From an uncultured Burkholderiaceae bacterium (GTDB lineage Bacteria; Pseudomonadota; Gammaproteobacteria; Burkholderiales; Burkholderiaceae): 64,000 nt of DNA. A model generated the notes under the pieces. It worked only from the letters and a program-made list of their open reading frames with translations, was not told the origin of the DNA and did no database searches. The stretch is from the NCBI GenBank assembly GCA_937871985.1, contig CALMPB010000383.1, positions 1-64,000 of the forward strand, read 5' to 3'. Positions 45,115-54,790 of this stretch are shown here, piece after piece. The translations under genes and the position numbers were made by a program. The first letter of the stretch is position 1; the number at the start of each line of letters is the position of its first letter.

Positions 45115-46650
45115 TTATTGCCTTTCATGAGTCAGATAACTGGCGGCATATAAACTGTCCACCATATCCGGCCCGCGAGGGAATTCCGCCACAATGGCTC
45201 CGTCGCGCACGACCAGCACTCGATCCGAGCATCCGGCGACCTCCTCGATGTCCGAGGACACATAGAGCACGGCCGTTCCATTGGCGGCGGCTTTGCGTAT
45301 CAGCGCAACGAGATCGCGCCGTGTCATTTCGTCCACACCTTCGGTGGGTTCATGCAGCAGCAAGACTTTCGGATTGTCCTCGAGGACGCGGGCAAGCAAT
45401 ACTTTTTGCTGGTTTCCACCGCTTAGCGTGGAGATTGGCACATCGGGGTGCGGAGCGACGACCTGAAAGCCGCGGCATACCTCGCCTGCCCACGCCTGTT
45501 CACGGCGCTTGGAGATCAGACGGGCCAATGTGTGCCGTGCGCGAGCCAAGGGCGAAAGGTTTTCGCGGACACTGGCTTGCAGCAGTATCCCCTGCTCCAG
45601 CCGCTCGGCGGGCACCAGGCCAATACCGTGGCGGCGGCTTGCATGGGTGCCTGTGCGCGGTATCCGCCGCCCCGACACCACCACCTTGGCGCTGCCGGCA
45701 TACTCCGCACCGGCAATCAGATAAGGAACCTCCTCGTAGCCCGCGCCGGGAGCGCCGGTCAGCCCGACAATCTCGCCGGCGCCGATCGTGATCTCGCGTT
45801 CGCAAGAAAAACGGTCCCCGTACATATCGGATACCCTGAGAATCGTGTCGTTGCGGGAAGTATCCGCCAATGGCCGCACCTCGCTTTTCTGGTGGGAGGC
45901 CGCCACCTGGCGCCCGCTGGCCAGCTCCAGCAGCTTCTCCTCGGTGATTCCGGCAACCTCCACGACACCGGAGACTCGGCCATTCATCAATACCGTGGCG
46001 CGATTGGCGGCCTGGAGAACCTCGAGCATATGGTGCGTCACGATAAGCACGCCTCCTCCCTGCTTCGCCACCAGGCTTGCCGTCCCCAATACCTTGTCGG
46101 CATCGCGGCCCCGCAGCCTTGCCGTGGCTTCATCGAGAATGAGCAAGTCCAGGGATCCATGCGGCGCGGCGCTCTTCAAGGCCCTTGCAATCGCCACAAT
46201 GGTCTGGTTTGCCGGCGACAAATCGCGCACTAACACCTCCGCCCCGAACTCGGCCGCCAGCGACGCGAGTATCGGCTCGACGATCCGACGCTCCGCGGCC
46301 CAATCTATGGCGCCGAACCGGGCAGGCTGATACTTCGACATGCAGCAATTTTCAAGCACGGTCGCATCGAAGCACAACCCCAGGTCCTGGTGCACCACGC
46401 CAACCTGGGCGGGCCGGCCATCACGGCCGACGATGGTTACAGATCCACGATCGAGGCTGACCACCCCGCTGATGATCTTGACCAGGGTAGACTTCCCCGA
46501 TCCGTTGTGGCCAAGCAATGCATGCACCTCGCCCCGCAAAACCTCAAGAGAAACATTTTGCAGGGCAAGAGTATGCCCAAACCGCTTTTCCGCTTGCCGC
46601 ACATCCAAAACAGCTCGGCAAGCCGCCTGCGACGCGGACCCGATTTCCAT
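45115..46650 (-). CDS. Ribose-type ABC transporter ATP-binding protein (double NBD)
   Basis: A 511-residue protein with two fused nucleotide-binding domains, as in RbsA. NBD1 has Walker A GHNGSGKST at 47-55 but an unusual signature LSPANQ at 144-149 and Walker B LLILDEATA. NBD2 has the degenerate P-loop GAPGAGYEE at 299-307 (usual for RbsA), an intact LSGGNQQK, and a Walker B reading LLLHEPTEGVD with His for the first Asp. It begins directly after the binding-protein stop. The import substrate could be a sugar or another small molecule. Confidence 0.92.
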   Translation of the reverse strand: MEIGSASQAACRAVLDVRQAEKRFGHTLALQNVSLEVLRGEVHALLGHNGSGKSTLVKIISGVVSLDRGSVTIVGRDGRPAQVGVVHQDLGLCFDATVLENCCMSKYQPARFGAIDWAAERRIVEPILASLAAEFGAEVLVRDLSPANQTIVAIARALKSAAPHGSLDLLILDEATARLRGRDADKVLGTASLVAKQGGGVLIVTHHMLEVLQAANRATVLMNGRVSGVVEVAGITEEKLLELASGRQVAASHQKSEVRPLADTSRNDTILRVSDMYGDRFSCEREITIGAGEIVGLTGAPGAGYEEVPYLIAGAEYAGSAKVVVSGRRIPRTGTHASRRHGIGLVPAERLEQGILLQASVRENLSPLARARHTLARLISKRREQAWAGEVCRGFQVVAPHPDVPISTLSGGNQQKVLLARVLEDNPKVLLLHEPTEGVDEMTRRDLVALIRKAAANGTAVLYVSSDIEEVAGCSDRVLVVRDGAIVAEFPRGPDMVDSLYAASYLTHERQ

Positions 46651-47835
46651 TTACTGCAAGCCCCACAGCTTCAGGAACCCCTGCTTGTAGTCGTCGCCAA
46701 AAAGGGCTGTCGACAGGGCTGTCGACGATGAGGTATCGACATTCTGCAAATCCTTCGTCGCTACGTACCGCACCGGCGAAACCGGATTCGCCGGCTCCTG
46801 CTTGAGCATGCCGCGCATAGCCTGATCCACGACCGCCCAACCGATCCATTCGTTATCCTGCGCCGTATTGGCCGCGTAGATATCGCCTTTCTTTACCAGC
46901 GCCTGCGCGGCCGGCGTGCCGTTGAACGACGCGATATGCACTCTTCCTGTCGCTCCGGCCTGCTGGACCCCGGCCGCCGCGAAAATACCCATATCGCTGT
47001 AGATCGGCAGCAGATAGTTGACATCAGGGTGGCTGCGCACGATCGTCGTGGTCAGTCCGGTGATGGCCGTCGACCACTCCGCCAACGGTGTATCGGTGAT
47101 TTGCACGATCGAGCAGGTGGCGCATTTGGCCAAGGTGTCCTTCATTCCCTTGACAATGGTCGGCGATGCGCTGACCTCGGACGTATTCATGATCACGACG
47201 TGGGCGTGCCCATTGGTATTGACGATTGCAGCCGCCGCCGACAACTGCCCCGTCAGATACGAATCCGGCGCGACATTGCCATAGGTGTTCGGATCCGAGC
47301 CCTGGCCGGGCACACCAACGACCGGCGGCGAGTTGATGGCCTCGACGGTTGGAATGCCCTTGTCCCTGGCCGCCTTGATCTGGTTGGCAATAATCTTGAC
47401 GACATCCCCGTCGTTCACGATGGCGCTCGCCCCGTTGTTGATGGCTTCCTGAAAGCCTTGCTGCATTCTGACGGGTGAACTCTTGGCATCGAAGACTGTC
47501 GTTTTCAAGCCCGCCTTGGCAGCCGCTTCTTTAACCGCCTCGGCAACGCCGATGATGGCTCCGATGCGGGCATCGACCACTTGAATGGCAATGATCTTGC
47601 CCTTCAACGAGGAGATGTCCAGGGGCGGGCCGGGCGGGGCGAACTTGGGTTTGGCTGAATGCTCTTCGATCAGTTGCCGCATTTGCGCGACAATGTCGGA
47701 CGCCGCGGCTGGTGTGGCCGAGGCCCCCGGGGCGGTGGGCGCCGCGGATGCGCTGCCAAGGACAAACACCCCTGCACACACGAACACGGCGGCCACCGTA
47801 CTTGCAACGGCCTTTCTTTTTCCGGGCAATATCAC
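46651..47835 (-). CDS. Ribose-type ABC transporter substrate-binding protein
   Basis: A 394-residue periplasmic-binding protein of the sugar-binding class (Peripla_BP_4). A signal peptide covers about residues 1-31 (GSASA). It contains NGASAIVNDGDVVKIIANQIKAARDKGIPTV and an Asn-Gly-rich hinge. The start is GTG 47835, with AAGGAG seven bases before it. The ligand pocket cannot be read. It is followed with no gap by the ATPase and preceded by the permease. Confidence 0.9.
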   Translation of the reverse strand: MILPGKRKAVASTVAAVFVCAGVFVLGSASAAPTAPGASATPAAASDIVAQMRQLIEEHSAKPKFAPPGPPLDISSLKGKIIAIQVVDARIGAIIGVAEAVKEAAAKAGLKTTVFDAKSSPVRMQQGFQEAINNGASAIVNDGDVVKIIANQIKAARDKGIPTVEAINSPPVVGVPGQGSDPNTYGNVAPDSYLTGQLSAAAAIVNTNGHAHVVIMNTSEVSASPTIVKGMKDTLAKCATCSIVQITDTPLAEWSTAITGLTTTIVRSHPDVNYLLPIYSDMGIFAAAGVQQAGATGRVHIASFNGTPAAQALVKKGDIYAANTAQDNEWIGWAVVDQAMRGMLKQEPANPVSPVRYVATKDLQNVDTSSSTALSTALFGDDYKQGFLKLWGLQ

Positions 47836-47892
47836 GATCTCACTCCTTATTCAAAGCCGCACATACGTTCACTCTGTGAATGCACGGCGTAT

Positions 47893-48921
47893 TCAATGGC
47901 GCGAACTTCGCGCGAATATCTCAGCAAAGGCAACGGCAAGAATCAGCACCGCACCTTCAAATACATTCACCACCCAGCTCTGCAGGCCGAGAAACTGCAG
48001 TCCTGTCGTGCCAACAGCAAGAAAATAGACCGCCCATATCGTCCCCCAGACGTTGAAGCGCCCGGGTGTAAAGGCAGTTGATCCAAGAAACACTGCCGCA
48101 TAGGCCGGCAGAAGAAAAGCGTTGGCGATCGTCGGCGAAGCCGCGGCCGTCTGGCCGCTAAGGACGATACCCGCCAGCGCCGACAACACGGAGGCAAGGA
48201 TCAGCGACACCGTTCGTATCCGGTTCGTACGTATGCCCGCCAGCATGGCCGCCTTGCGGGCATTGCCGGTGAAGAACATGCTGCGGCCCACCGGCATGAA
48301 ACCCAACGCAATGTAGAAGCACACTCCGATGACGATCATGTAGATGAACGACAGCTGCACCCCGTGCAGCTGCGTCTGGAAGACGGCTGTGAAGCCATCC
48401 GGAAGACCGCCTATCGTCATCGAGCCGAACGCTCCGACCGCAAGCCCCGTTACCAAAGTGCCCATGCCAAGGGTGACGATGAACGAGTTGATGCCCAGTT
48501 TCACCACGAACAGGGCATTGACGGCGCCCACGGCCACGGAAAGCACCAGCGCAACCAAGCACGCCGCAACAGGATCCATGCCGGCATTCGTCGTAAAGTA
48601 GGCAACCGCGCTTGCCGACATCCCCATGACCGACGCCACGGACAAGTCGAACTCGCCCACAAGCAGCGCAATCGTGACTCCGATGGCCAAAATCACGAGA
48701 GCGGCCTGAGTGCTGAGTATGGTCGTCAGGTTGCCGATCGTGAAGAACGTCGCAGGCTGCAGGGCCGAGAAAACGGCGATGACGACAACAAGCGCGATCA
48801 GTAGGGCGTAACGCTGTATCGAAGGCGCGGCATGCGCCCGTCGGCGCTTGGAATCCGCCATTGCCGGAGTTTCAGATGTATCGGTGCTCACCGTTGCCTC
48901 ATTCCTTTGGGGTAATGCCAT
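47893..48921 (-). CDS. Ribose-type ABC transporter permease (RbsC-like)
   Basis: A 342-residue inner-membrane permease with eight to ten hydrophobic segments. The family loop GEFDLSVASVMGMSASAVAYF and the later GNARKAAMLAGIRTNRIRTVSLILAS are typical of RbsC/AraH. It follows the dehydrogenase gene by 24 bases and completes the importer. Confidence 0.92.
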   Translation of the reverse strand: MALPQRNEATVSTDTSETPAMADSKRRRAHAAPSIQRYALLIALVVVIAVFSALQPATFFTIGNLTTILSTQAALVILAIGVTIALLVGEFDLSVASVMGMSASAVAYFTTNAGMDPVAACLVALVLSVAVGAVNALFVVKLGINSFIVTLGMGTLVTGLAVGAFGSMTIGGLPDGFTAVFQTQLHGVQLSFIYMIVIGVCFYIALGFMPVGRSMFFTGNARKAAMLAGIRTNRIRTVSLILASVLSALAGIVLSGQTAAASPTIANAFLLPAYAAVFLGSTAFTPGRFNVWGTIWAVYFLAVGTTGLQFLGLQSWVVNVFEGAVLILAVAFAEIFARSSRH

Positions 48922-48945
48922 GCCGCTCTTCCCGGGTATTCTTTC

Positions 48946-49974
48946 TTATCGATATTCCAGGGTTATCTTGCCGATTATTTTTCCAGCCTCCATCAACTCA
49001 TGGGCCTGCACAATTTCCTCGAGCGGCAAGGCTCGTCCGATCAAGGGCTTGAAATAGCCCGAATTCAAGTGCCTGACGCTGTCCGAAAGGTCTTTCATCG
49101 TGCCCAGCCTCGAACCGAAGATCCTGATCTGCTTCACAAATGCATAAGTAATGTCCATGGCGACTTCATCGCCGCTTGTCGCGCCGGCCGTCACGATCGT
49201 GCCGCCGAAAGCGCAAAGCTCGAGCGTTCGTTGCCAGCTCGCCTTGCCCACGTGTTCGAACACAATGGATGCTCCCTTGCCCTCGGTGAAATCCATGACT
49301 CGCTTCACCATGTCGGGCTTGTAGTGGTCGACGATCAAATCGGGGTGGTAGGCCTTCAGCATTTCGAGTTTTTCTTCGGTTCCCGCGCTGGCGATGACCC
49401 TGGCCCCCGCCAATTTCGCAATTTCGATGGCGGCGCTGCCCAGGCCGCTGGTTCCCGCCCAGACGAAGACCGTATCCGCGGGGCCGACGCCCACCTTTCC
49501 GACCAGCATCTGCCAGGCGGTGATGTAGCTGTTGGGAAATGCAGCGGCATGCGCAACAGGAACTTCTTTCGATATCTTGACGGCATTATTGGCCGAAACC
49601 ACCGCATATTCAGCGTAACTGCCGTTATAAACGGTGAAATTCGGGCAGTATTGAAATTCGCCGCGTCGGCAATAATCGCATTTCCCGCAAGGGATATAGG
49701 GATTGGCGATTATGCGGTCTCCCGCCCTGAAAGCAGGATCAACACCTTCACCCGCCTCTTCAATCACACCGCATACATCCACGCCCAGCACGGTCGGCAG
49801 ATCCACGTGATAAGCCGGGTGCGGATGCCCCTTGCGTATCCATACATCGCGATGATTCACCGAAGTGGAAAGCATTTTTATCAATAGCTCGCCTTTGCCT
49901 GGTTTTGGAACGGCAATCTCTTCCAGTTGCAGAACACTGGGATCGCCATGCTTTCTTATCAGGGCAGCCCTCAT
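48946..49974 (-). CDS. Zinc-type alcohol dehydrogenase (MDR family), copy 2
   Basis: A 342-residue dehydrogenase, paralogous to the one at 43528. Structural-zinc cysteines are in CGKCDYCRRGEFQYC, and the cofactor fold begins FVWAGTSGLGSAAIEIAKL. ATG 49974 follows GGAGG; the preceding TTG is not needed. It is the first gene of the operon and is divergent from the AraC regulator at 50239. Confidence 0.91.
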   Translation of the reverse strand: MRAALIRKHGDPSVLQLEEIAVPKPGKGELLIKMLSTSVNHRDVWIRKGHPHPAYHVDLPTVLGVDVCGVIEEAGEGVDPAFRAGDRIIANPYIPCGKCDYCRRGEFQYCPNFTVYNGSYAEYAVVSANNAVKISKEVPVAHAAAFPNSYITAWQMLVGKVGVGPADTVFVWAGTSGLGSAAIEIAKLAGARVIASAGTEEKLEMLKAYHPDLIVDHYKPDMVKRVMDFTEGKGASIVFEHVGKASWQRTLELCAFGGTIVTAGATSGDEVAMDITYAFVKQIRIFGSRLGTMKDLSDSVRHLNSGYFKPLIGRALPLEEIVQAHELMEAGKIIGKITLEYR

Positions 49975-50115
49975 CAAAAACCTCCAACAGATACGGAATG
50001 CCGGCTATGCGGGATCGCCGGGAAACATGAGGTTGAGCATAGTGCACCTGTCCATGCAACGGCCGGCATGCACTGAAATTTCTGCACGCGACGGACGTCG
50101 CCTGCACTGCCTGGA

Positions 50116-50146
50116 TAGGCGGTACTCTTCCCGCGTTACCCGCCTA
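50116..50146. promoter_or_regulatory. Inverted repeat TAGGCGG-N17-CCGCCTA
   Basis: Perfect seven-base arms with 17 bases between, in the 264-base region between the divergent dehydrogenase operon and araC. The arm distance spans about two helical turns, fitting a dimeric regulator. A shorter inverted repeat (CATGC-N8-GCATG) is at 50053-50070. Confidence 0.35.
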
Positions 50147-50238
50147 GGTAGAAACCCTCACTAAACGGACAAGCTGCGCGTATTAGCATATGTACAGTTG
50201 CATCAATTGGACGCAATACGACGTGACACGAATTTGAG

Positions 50239-51252
50239 ATGGGTTGCATGTACTCCGAAACTACACGCCTGCGCCGCGCAAAAAGCTATCACGACAACTT
50301 CATCTCGAACGATCTGGATGAAACCAAGCGGTACATCGGCCAGGCCATCAAGCCGCACGCGCTGACGCTGCTCGACCGCAGGCAGTCGCTGAATGTGAAA
50401 GTCGGCCGCACCCCCTTCGGCCGGCTGTCGTTCATGTATATCCACCACGGCGCGGACGTTCACGTCTACCCAGGAAAGCTTGAAACCCTTTTTCTCTTCC
50501 AGGTGCCGATCCACGCCAATAAGCAGGAAGTGCGCGTAGGCAGCTCCGTCATCCAGGTTTCTCCCGGCATCGCGTACGTGGTTTCGCCCACGCTCGACCT
50601 GGAGCTCAGGATGTCGAAGTATTGCGACAACGTGGTGCTGGCGGTCGAACGAAACGGGCTCGAGCAGTTCCTCGAGCAACTTCTGCAGCGGCGCCTGGAC
50701 AAACCGCTGGAGTTCTCGCCCAGGGTCGACCTTGATCAATACGGCAGCCAGGAGTTGGTCAGGCTGATGTCGCACATGACGCGGCAGCTCAATCTGCCCT
50801 CGTCCAGCCTGCGGAATCCCATCATCCAGGCCCAGGCCGAATCGCTCTTGATGAGCACCATGCTCATCAACCTGGAACATAACTACCGCGACGAACTACT
50901 CAGCGAAACCGCGGCGCCCAAGCCCCACCACGTCAAGAAGGCGCAGGCCTACGTACTGGAAAATGCACAGAGCACGCTGACGCCGGAGGACATCGCCAGG
51001 GAAGCCTGCGTCAGCCTGAGATCCATCTACGCCGGCTTCCAGACCTACCTGCATTGCACACCGATGGCTTACGTCAAGAACGTCAAGCTGGACAAAATTA
51101 ACGAAGAGCTCAGGCAGAGCGATGCGGCCACCGTATCGGTTTCAGAGGTCGTATCGAAATACGGCATCTCCAGCCTGGGGAATTTTTCAGCCAGCTACCG
51201 CAGGCGCTTCGGCGAGCTTCCACGGGAAACCCTGCGGCGCAAACGCTTCTAA
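50239..51252 (+). CDS. AraC-family regulator
   Basis: A 337-residue regulator with C-terminal AraC HTHs: LTPEDIAREACVSLRSIYAGFQ and VSEVVSKYGISSLGNFSASY, ending RRFGELPRETLRRK. The N-terminal domain is of the AraC-binding-like type (VGSSVIQVSPGIAYVVSP). Start 50239 or the in-frame ATG 50248 are both possible. It probably controls the divergent dehydrogenase/ABC operon. Confidence 0.88.
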   Translation: MGCMYSETTRLRRAKSYHDNFISNDLDETKRYIGQAIKPHALTLLDRRQSLNVKVGRTPFGRLSFMYIHHGADVHVYPGKLETLFLFQVPIHANKQEVRVGSSVIQVSPGIAYVVSPTLDLELRMSKYCDNVVLAVERNGLEQFLEQLLQRRLDKPLEFSPRVDLDQYGSQELVRLMSHMTRQLNLPSSSLRNPIIQAQAESLLMSTMLINLEHNYRDELLSETAAPKPHHVKKAQAYVLENAQSTLTPEDIAREACVSLRSIYAGFQTYLHCTPMAYVKNVKLDKINEELRQSDAATVSVSEVVSKYGISSLGNFSASYRRRFGELPRETLRRKRF

Positions 51253-51291
51253 GTCCTCGTTTCGGCGCCGGTTCGATAATCCCTCAGTTGA

Positions 51292-51981
51292 TCAACGAGC
51301 GGTCATATGCTTTACCGCGGCATCGCCGAATGATTGGATGTGAGCCGCCATCAATTCGCCGGCGTGCTTGACCCGCCCCTCGGCGATCGCTTTGGCAATC
51401 GCTTGGTGCTCTTGTTCGGATTCCGATACGCGCTCGCCCTGAATGTGACGGTCGGCACTGGCAAGATAGAAGTCGCAACGATCCCACATGCCGCCCGCTT
51501 GCGTGGCCACGTAGCTGGAATGCGCCATGTCATGCACGAGCCCGTGGAATTCCCGATTCAGCAAGAAGAAGCTCTGTGCTTGGCGCGCAAGGTCAACCTC
51601 CGCAGCGATGAGGCGGGCGGTGGCCTCCAGATTCGTGGTTAACGCGTCCAGTTGCGCCTGCGTCCGGCGCGCGGCAGCCAGTTCGCACGAGAGCCCTTCG
51701 GTCACGGCAAACAATCGGAAAAAGTCCGCCACCTCTTCGGGCTCGACACTCGCCACCCAGCAACCCACTTGCGAAACAACGCGCAAAAAGCCTTCGGCAG
51801 CGAGACGATTGACCGCGGCAAGCACGGGCTGGCGGCTAGTCTGGATTTCCTCGACCAGCGCCGTGATGTCCAGGCGGGCTCCACTAGGAAGCGTGCCGGA
51901 GATGAGTTTTCTTTTGATCGCCTCGTAGGCAAGATTGGACCGCTTTGCCGGCTCCTTATTGGTGCGGGTGTATGTAGACAT
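51292..51981 (-). CDS. GntR-family regulator (FadR/FCD type)
   Basis: A 229-residue regulator. The N-terminal winged HTH (LAYEAIKRKLISGTLPSGARLDITALVEEIQTSRQPVLAAVNRLAAEGFL) is followed by an all-helical FCD ligand domain containing FLLNREFHGLVHDMAHS. ATG 51981 is chosen (AGGAG upstream). It is divergent from the meta-cleavage operon at 52183 and probably represses it until an aromatic intermediate binds. Confidence 0.91.
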   Translation of the reverse strand: MSTYTRTNKEPAKRSNLAYEAIKRKLISGTLPSGARLDITALVEEIQTSRQPVLAAVNRLAAEGFLRVVSQVGCWVASVEPEEVADFFRLFAVTEGLSCELAAARRTQAQLDALTTNLEATARLIAAEVDLARQAQSFFLLNREFHGLVHDMAHSSYVATQAGGMWDRCDFYLASADRHIQGERVSESEQEHQAIAKAIAEGRVKHAGELMAAHIQSFGDAAVKHMTAR

Positions 51982-52121
51982 TGCTCCTGGCTCTTTAGAT
52001 CGGGCACTGCTGCCTGGCTCGCTTGAATGCCGGGCCAGTGGGACGGTGTTTTTCCACAATGATACCTATTGTGACGGATAGAGGTGGACCGCCCTATGGG
52101 TGGGAAAACCCTAATTCTAAC

Positions 52122-52139
52122 ATACTAAAATTCTAGTAT
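52122..52139. promoter_or_regulatory. Candidate GntR operator upstream of the mhpC-like gene
   Basis: ATACTA-AAATTC-TAGTAT, perfect six-base arms in an AT-rich stretch between the divergent gntR and hydrolase genes. Position and size suit a FadR-type dimer site. Confidence 0.5.
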
Positions 52140-52182
52140 TCTTTTGTCATTGCTGATGTACAACCTTTAACGGAGCAGTCTC

Positions 52183-53034
52183 ATGTCGCTTTGGCCCGAA
52201 ATGGCAGTTGGAGAATTTGCCCTCAAGACCGTCGACGCCGGTGGCGTGCGAACCCGCTTCCTCGAAGCTGGCCAGCGCAACGCGCCCGCGGTGGTTTTCA
52301 TTCACGGCACCGGCGGACACCTGGAAACATTCAACCGGAACGTATTTGCGCACGCACAGCACTTCCGGGTGCTCGCGCTGGACATGGTCGGCCATGGCTT
52401 TTCATCGAAGCCGGATCATCCCTATGAAATCCGCCACTACGTCAAGCACCTGGACGACTTCCTGACGGCGGTCGGCGTCGATCGCGCCCATGTGCATGGC
52501 GAGTCGCTGGGCGGATGGATAGCGGCCCAATACGCAATCGACCATCCCGAACGCGTCCATCGCCTGGTGCTCAACACAGCGGGCGGACTGAACACCGACG
52601 AGCGGGTGATGCAGCGCGTGTATAGCGTAACCATGAACGCGGTCCTCAATGCCTCGCTTGAAACCGTGCGCAAGCGCCTGGAATGGCTGGTGCATGATCC
52701 GAAGGATATTCCCGACGACCTGGTGGAGCTGCGGCACGCCATCTACACACAGCCGGGCTTTGAACGCGCCATGGAGAACATCCTGTGCCTGCAGTTCATG
52801 GATGTTCGCATGCGCAACGTGCTGACGGACGAGTCCCTGGCCAGGATCCGCGCGAAGACGCTGGTTATCTGGACGGATCACGATCCGACAGCGCCGGTCG
52901 CAACGGGCGAACGCTTCGTCAAGGCGATTCCCGATGCGCGGTTGGTCGTGTTGGATGGCTGCGCGCACTGGCCGCAATGGGAAGCGGCAACCCGCTTCAA
53001 CACGCTGCATATCGACTTCCTGCTCGGCCGCTGA
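52183..53034 (+). CDS. Alpha/beta hydrolase, meta-cleavage product hydrolase (MhpC-like)
   Basis: A 283-residue hydrolase with catalytic Ser108 (HGESLGGW), Asp234 (WTDHDPTAP) and His262 (DGCAHWPQW). The oxyanion motif IHGTGGH is at 40-46. It is followed 23 bases later by an MhpB-type extradiol dioxygenase, so it most likely cleaves the C-C bond of the ring-fission product, yielding 2-hydroxypenta-2,4-dienoate or a relative and an acid. ATG 52183 has GGAG upstream. Confidence 0.88.
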   Translation: MSLWPEMAVGEFALKTVDAGGVRTRFLEAGQRNAPAVVFIHGTGGHLETFNRNVFAHAQHFRVLALDMVGHGFSSKPDHPYEIRHYVKHLDDFLTAVGVDRAHVHGESLGGWIAAQYAIDHPERVHRLVLNTAGGLNTDERVMQRVYSVTMNAVLNASLETVRKRLEWLVHDPKDIPDDLVELRHAIYTQPGFERAMENILCLQFMDVRMRNVLTDESLARIRAKTLVIWTDHDPTAPVATGERFVKAIPDARLVVLDGCAHWPQWEAATRFNTLHIDFLLGR

Positions 53035-53057
53035 ACCGCAATCCACGGGATCAATCC

Positions 53058-54047
53058 ATGTCCACAATGTTGGTATGCGCGGCGCACTCGCCTCTCATGA
53101 ACTATCTACAGCCCGATGCCGAAGTCGCGCAGCCGATATTGGACACGCTGCGGGATCTATCGCGGCAAGTCGGCGAATTCGATCCCGAAACGGTGGTGAT
53201 CTTCGGCCCTGACCACTTCGCAGGATTCTTCTATGACCTGATGCCGCCCTTCTGCGTGGGCGTACGCGCGCAGGCGATGGGCGACTTCGACATCTCGGCC
53301 GACGGGCAGTCCTACCGCGTTCCAGAAGAACTGGCGCGCGACCTCGTGTCGTCTCTTCACTCGGCCGACGTCGACACGGCGCTTTCATATCGCATGCAGG
53401 CGGATCACGGCTTCGCGCAGACGCTGGAACAAGTCGCCGGCGGCGTGGGCCGCTATCCCACAATCCCGATCTTCATCAATTGCGCCGCGCCGCCGCTGCC
53501 GCCGATGGCGCGCGTGCGCCGGCTGGGCGAGGAAGTGGGGCGCTTTCTGGCTACGACCGATCGCCGCGTGCTGCTGATCGGCTCCGGCGGGCTGTCGCAC
53601 GACCCGCCCATTCCAGACATGCGCACAGCGCCGCCTCCAGTCCAGGAAGTCCTGATCGCGGGATACAACGCACCGCCCGAACGCATGCAGGCCAAGATCC
53701 AGCGCAACATCGACACGGCATGTGCGCTGGAGGCGGGCATGGAGGTGGCCTTGCCGTTAAACCCCCGATGGGACGCGCACTTCATGGATCTTCTGCTTGC
53801 CGGCGACCTGGACGCCGTGTCGCGCCTGGACATGGATGAGGCGCGCGCCGTGGCGGGTGTCGGCGTCAACGAAGTGCGCACTTGGCTGGCCGCCTTCGCC
53901 GCATTCGCGGCGATGGGCGCGAAAGGTCCATACCACCGCGCCTTGCGGCGCTACGCCGCGGTACCGCTGTGGAATGCCGGATTCGGCATCATCGCGGTAA
54001 CCAGCGACACCCACGCGGCTGCGGCCATCGGCAAGGAGGGAACATGA
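53058..54047 (+). CDS. mhpB: Class III extradiol dioxygenase (MhpB-like)
   Basis: A 329-residue ring-cleavage dioxygenase close to 2,3-dihydroxyphenylpropionate 1,2-dioxygenase (E. coli MhpB is 314). Metal-ligand histidines are expected at His10 (AAHSPL) and His53 (FGPDHFAGFFYDLMPPFCVG); YRMQADHGFAQTLE and IGSGGLSHDPP are also typical. ATG 53058 is chosen; the frame extends back to 52785 inside the hydrolase. The substrate is a catechol with a side chain. It overlaps the next SDR gene by four bases. Confidence 0.92.
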   Translation: MSTMLVCAAHSPLMNYLQPDAEVAQPILDTLRDLSRQVGEFDPETVVIFGPDHFAGFFYDLMPPFCVGVRAQAMGDFDISADGQSYRVPEELARDLVSSLHSADVDTALSYRMQADHGFAQTLEQVAGGVGRYPTIPIFINCAAPPLPPMARVRRLGEEVGRFLATTDRRVLLIGSGGLSHDPPIPDMRTAPPPVQEVLIAGYNAPPERMQAKIQRNIDTACALEAGMEVALPLNPRWDAHFMDLLLAGDLDAVSRLDMDEARAVAGVGVNEVRTWLAAFAAFAAMGAKGPYHRALRRYAAVPLWNAGFGIIAVTSDTHAAAAIGKEGT

Positions 54048-54781
54048 ATCTCGGCTTGAAAGGCAAGACGGCACTCGTCTGCGCATCGAGCAAGGGCCTG
54101 GGCAAAGCCTGCGCCATGGCGCTCGCGGCCGAAGGCGCCGACGTCACCATCACCGGGCGCGACACCGCGACCCTGGCCGCGGCGGCCGCGGACATTCGCG
54201 CGCAGGCTCCGGCGGTTCGCGTGACCGAGGTCGCAAGCGACCTGAACACCCCAGCCGGCCGCGCCGCAATACTCGCCGCCTGCCCCGCTCCCGACATCCT
54301 CGTAACCAACAACGGCGGGACGCGCCCGGGCGACTTTCGCTCCTGGACCCGCGACGACTGGATCGCCGCGATCGACATGAACATGCTCGCCCCCATCGAA
54401 ATGATCCGCGCTACGATCGATCCGATGATCGAACGCCGTTGGGGCCGGATCGTCAATATCACGTCCAGCACGGTGAAAGAGCCGCTCGAGCTGCTCGGCC
54501 TGTCCAATGGCGCACGCGCCGGCCTCACGGGTTTCGTCGCCGGCCTGGCGCGCACGGTGGCGCCGCAGGGCGTAACCATCAACAACTTGCTGCCGGGCCC
54601 TCACCAGACGGATCGCGTGACCGCCATCATGGCGGAGATGCCAATCGACGCCAGACCCAAGCGCATCGGAAAGCCCCAAGACTTCGGCGCTGTTTGCGCC
54701 TTTCTCTGCAGCTCGCACACCGGCTTTATTACAGGACAGAACTGGCTGATCGACGGCGGTTCCTTCCCCGGCGCCTTCTAG
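54044..54781 (+). CDS. Short-chain dehydrogenase-fold protein, catalytic Tyr not seen
   Basis: A 245-residue SDR-fold protein. The cofactor motif reads CASSKGLG (a TGxxxGxG variant) and the NNAG motif reads NNGG. Where YxxxK is expected the sequence is GLSNGARAG, so the catalytic Tyr and Lys are missing from their usual places. ATG 54044 has AAGGAGGG and overlaps the mhpB stop. Its role in the meta-cleavage operon is unknown; it might reduce, isomerise or only bind a pathway intermediate. Confidence 0.87.
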   Translation: MNLGLKGKTALVCASSKGLGKACAMALAAEGADVTITGRDTATLAAAAADIRAQAPAVRVTEVASDLNTPAGRAAILAACPAPDILVTNNGGTRPGDFRSWTRDDWIAAIDMNMLAPIEMIRATIDPMIERRWGRIVNITSSTVKEPLELLGLSNGARAGLTGFVAGLARTVAPQGVTINNLLPGPHQTDRVTAIMAEMPIDARPKRIGKPQDFGAVCAFLCSSHTGFITGQNWLIDGGSFPGAF

Positions 54782-54790
54782 GAGACTAGC

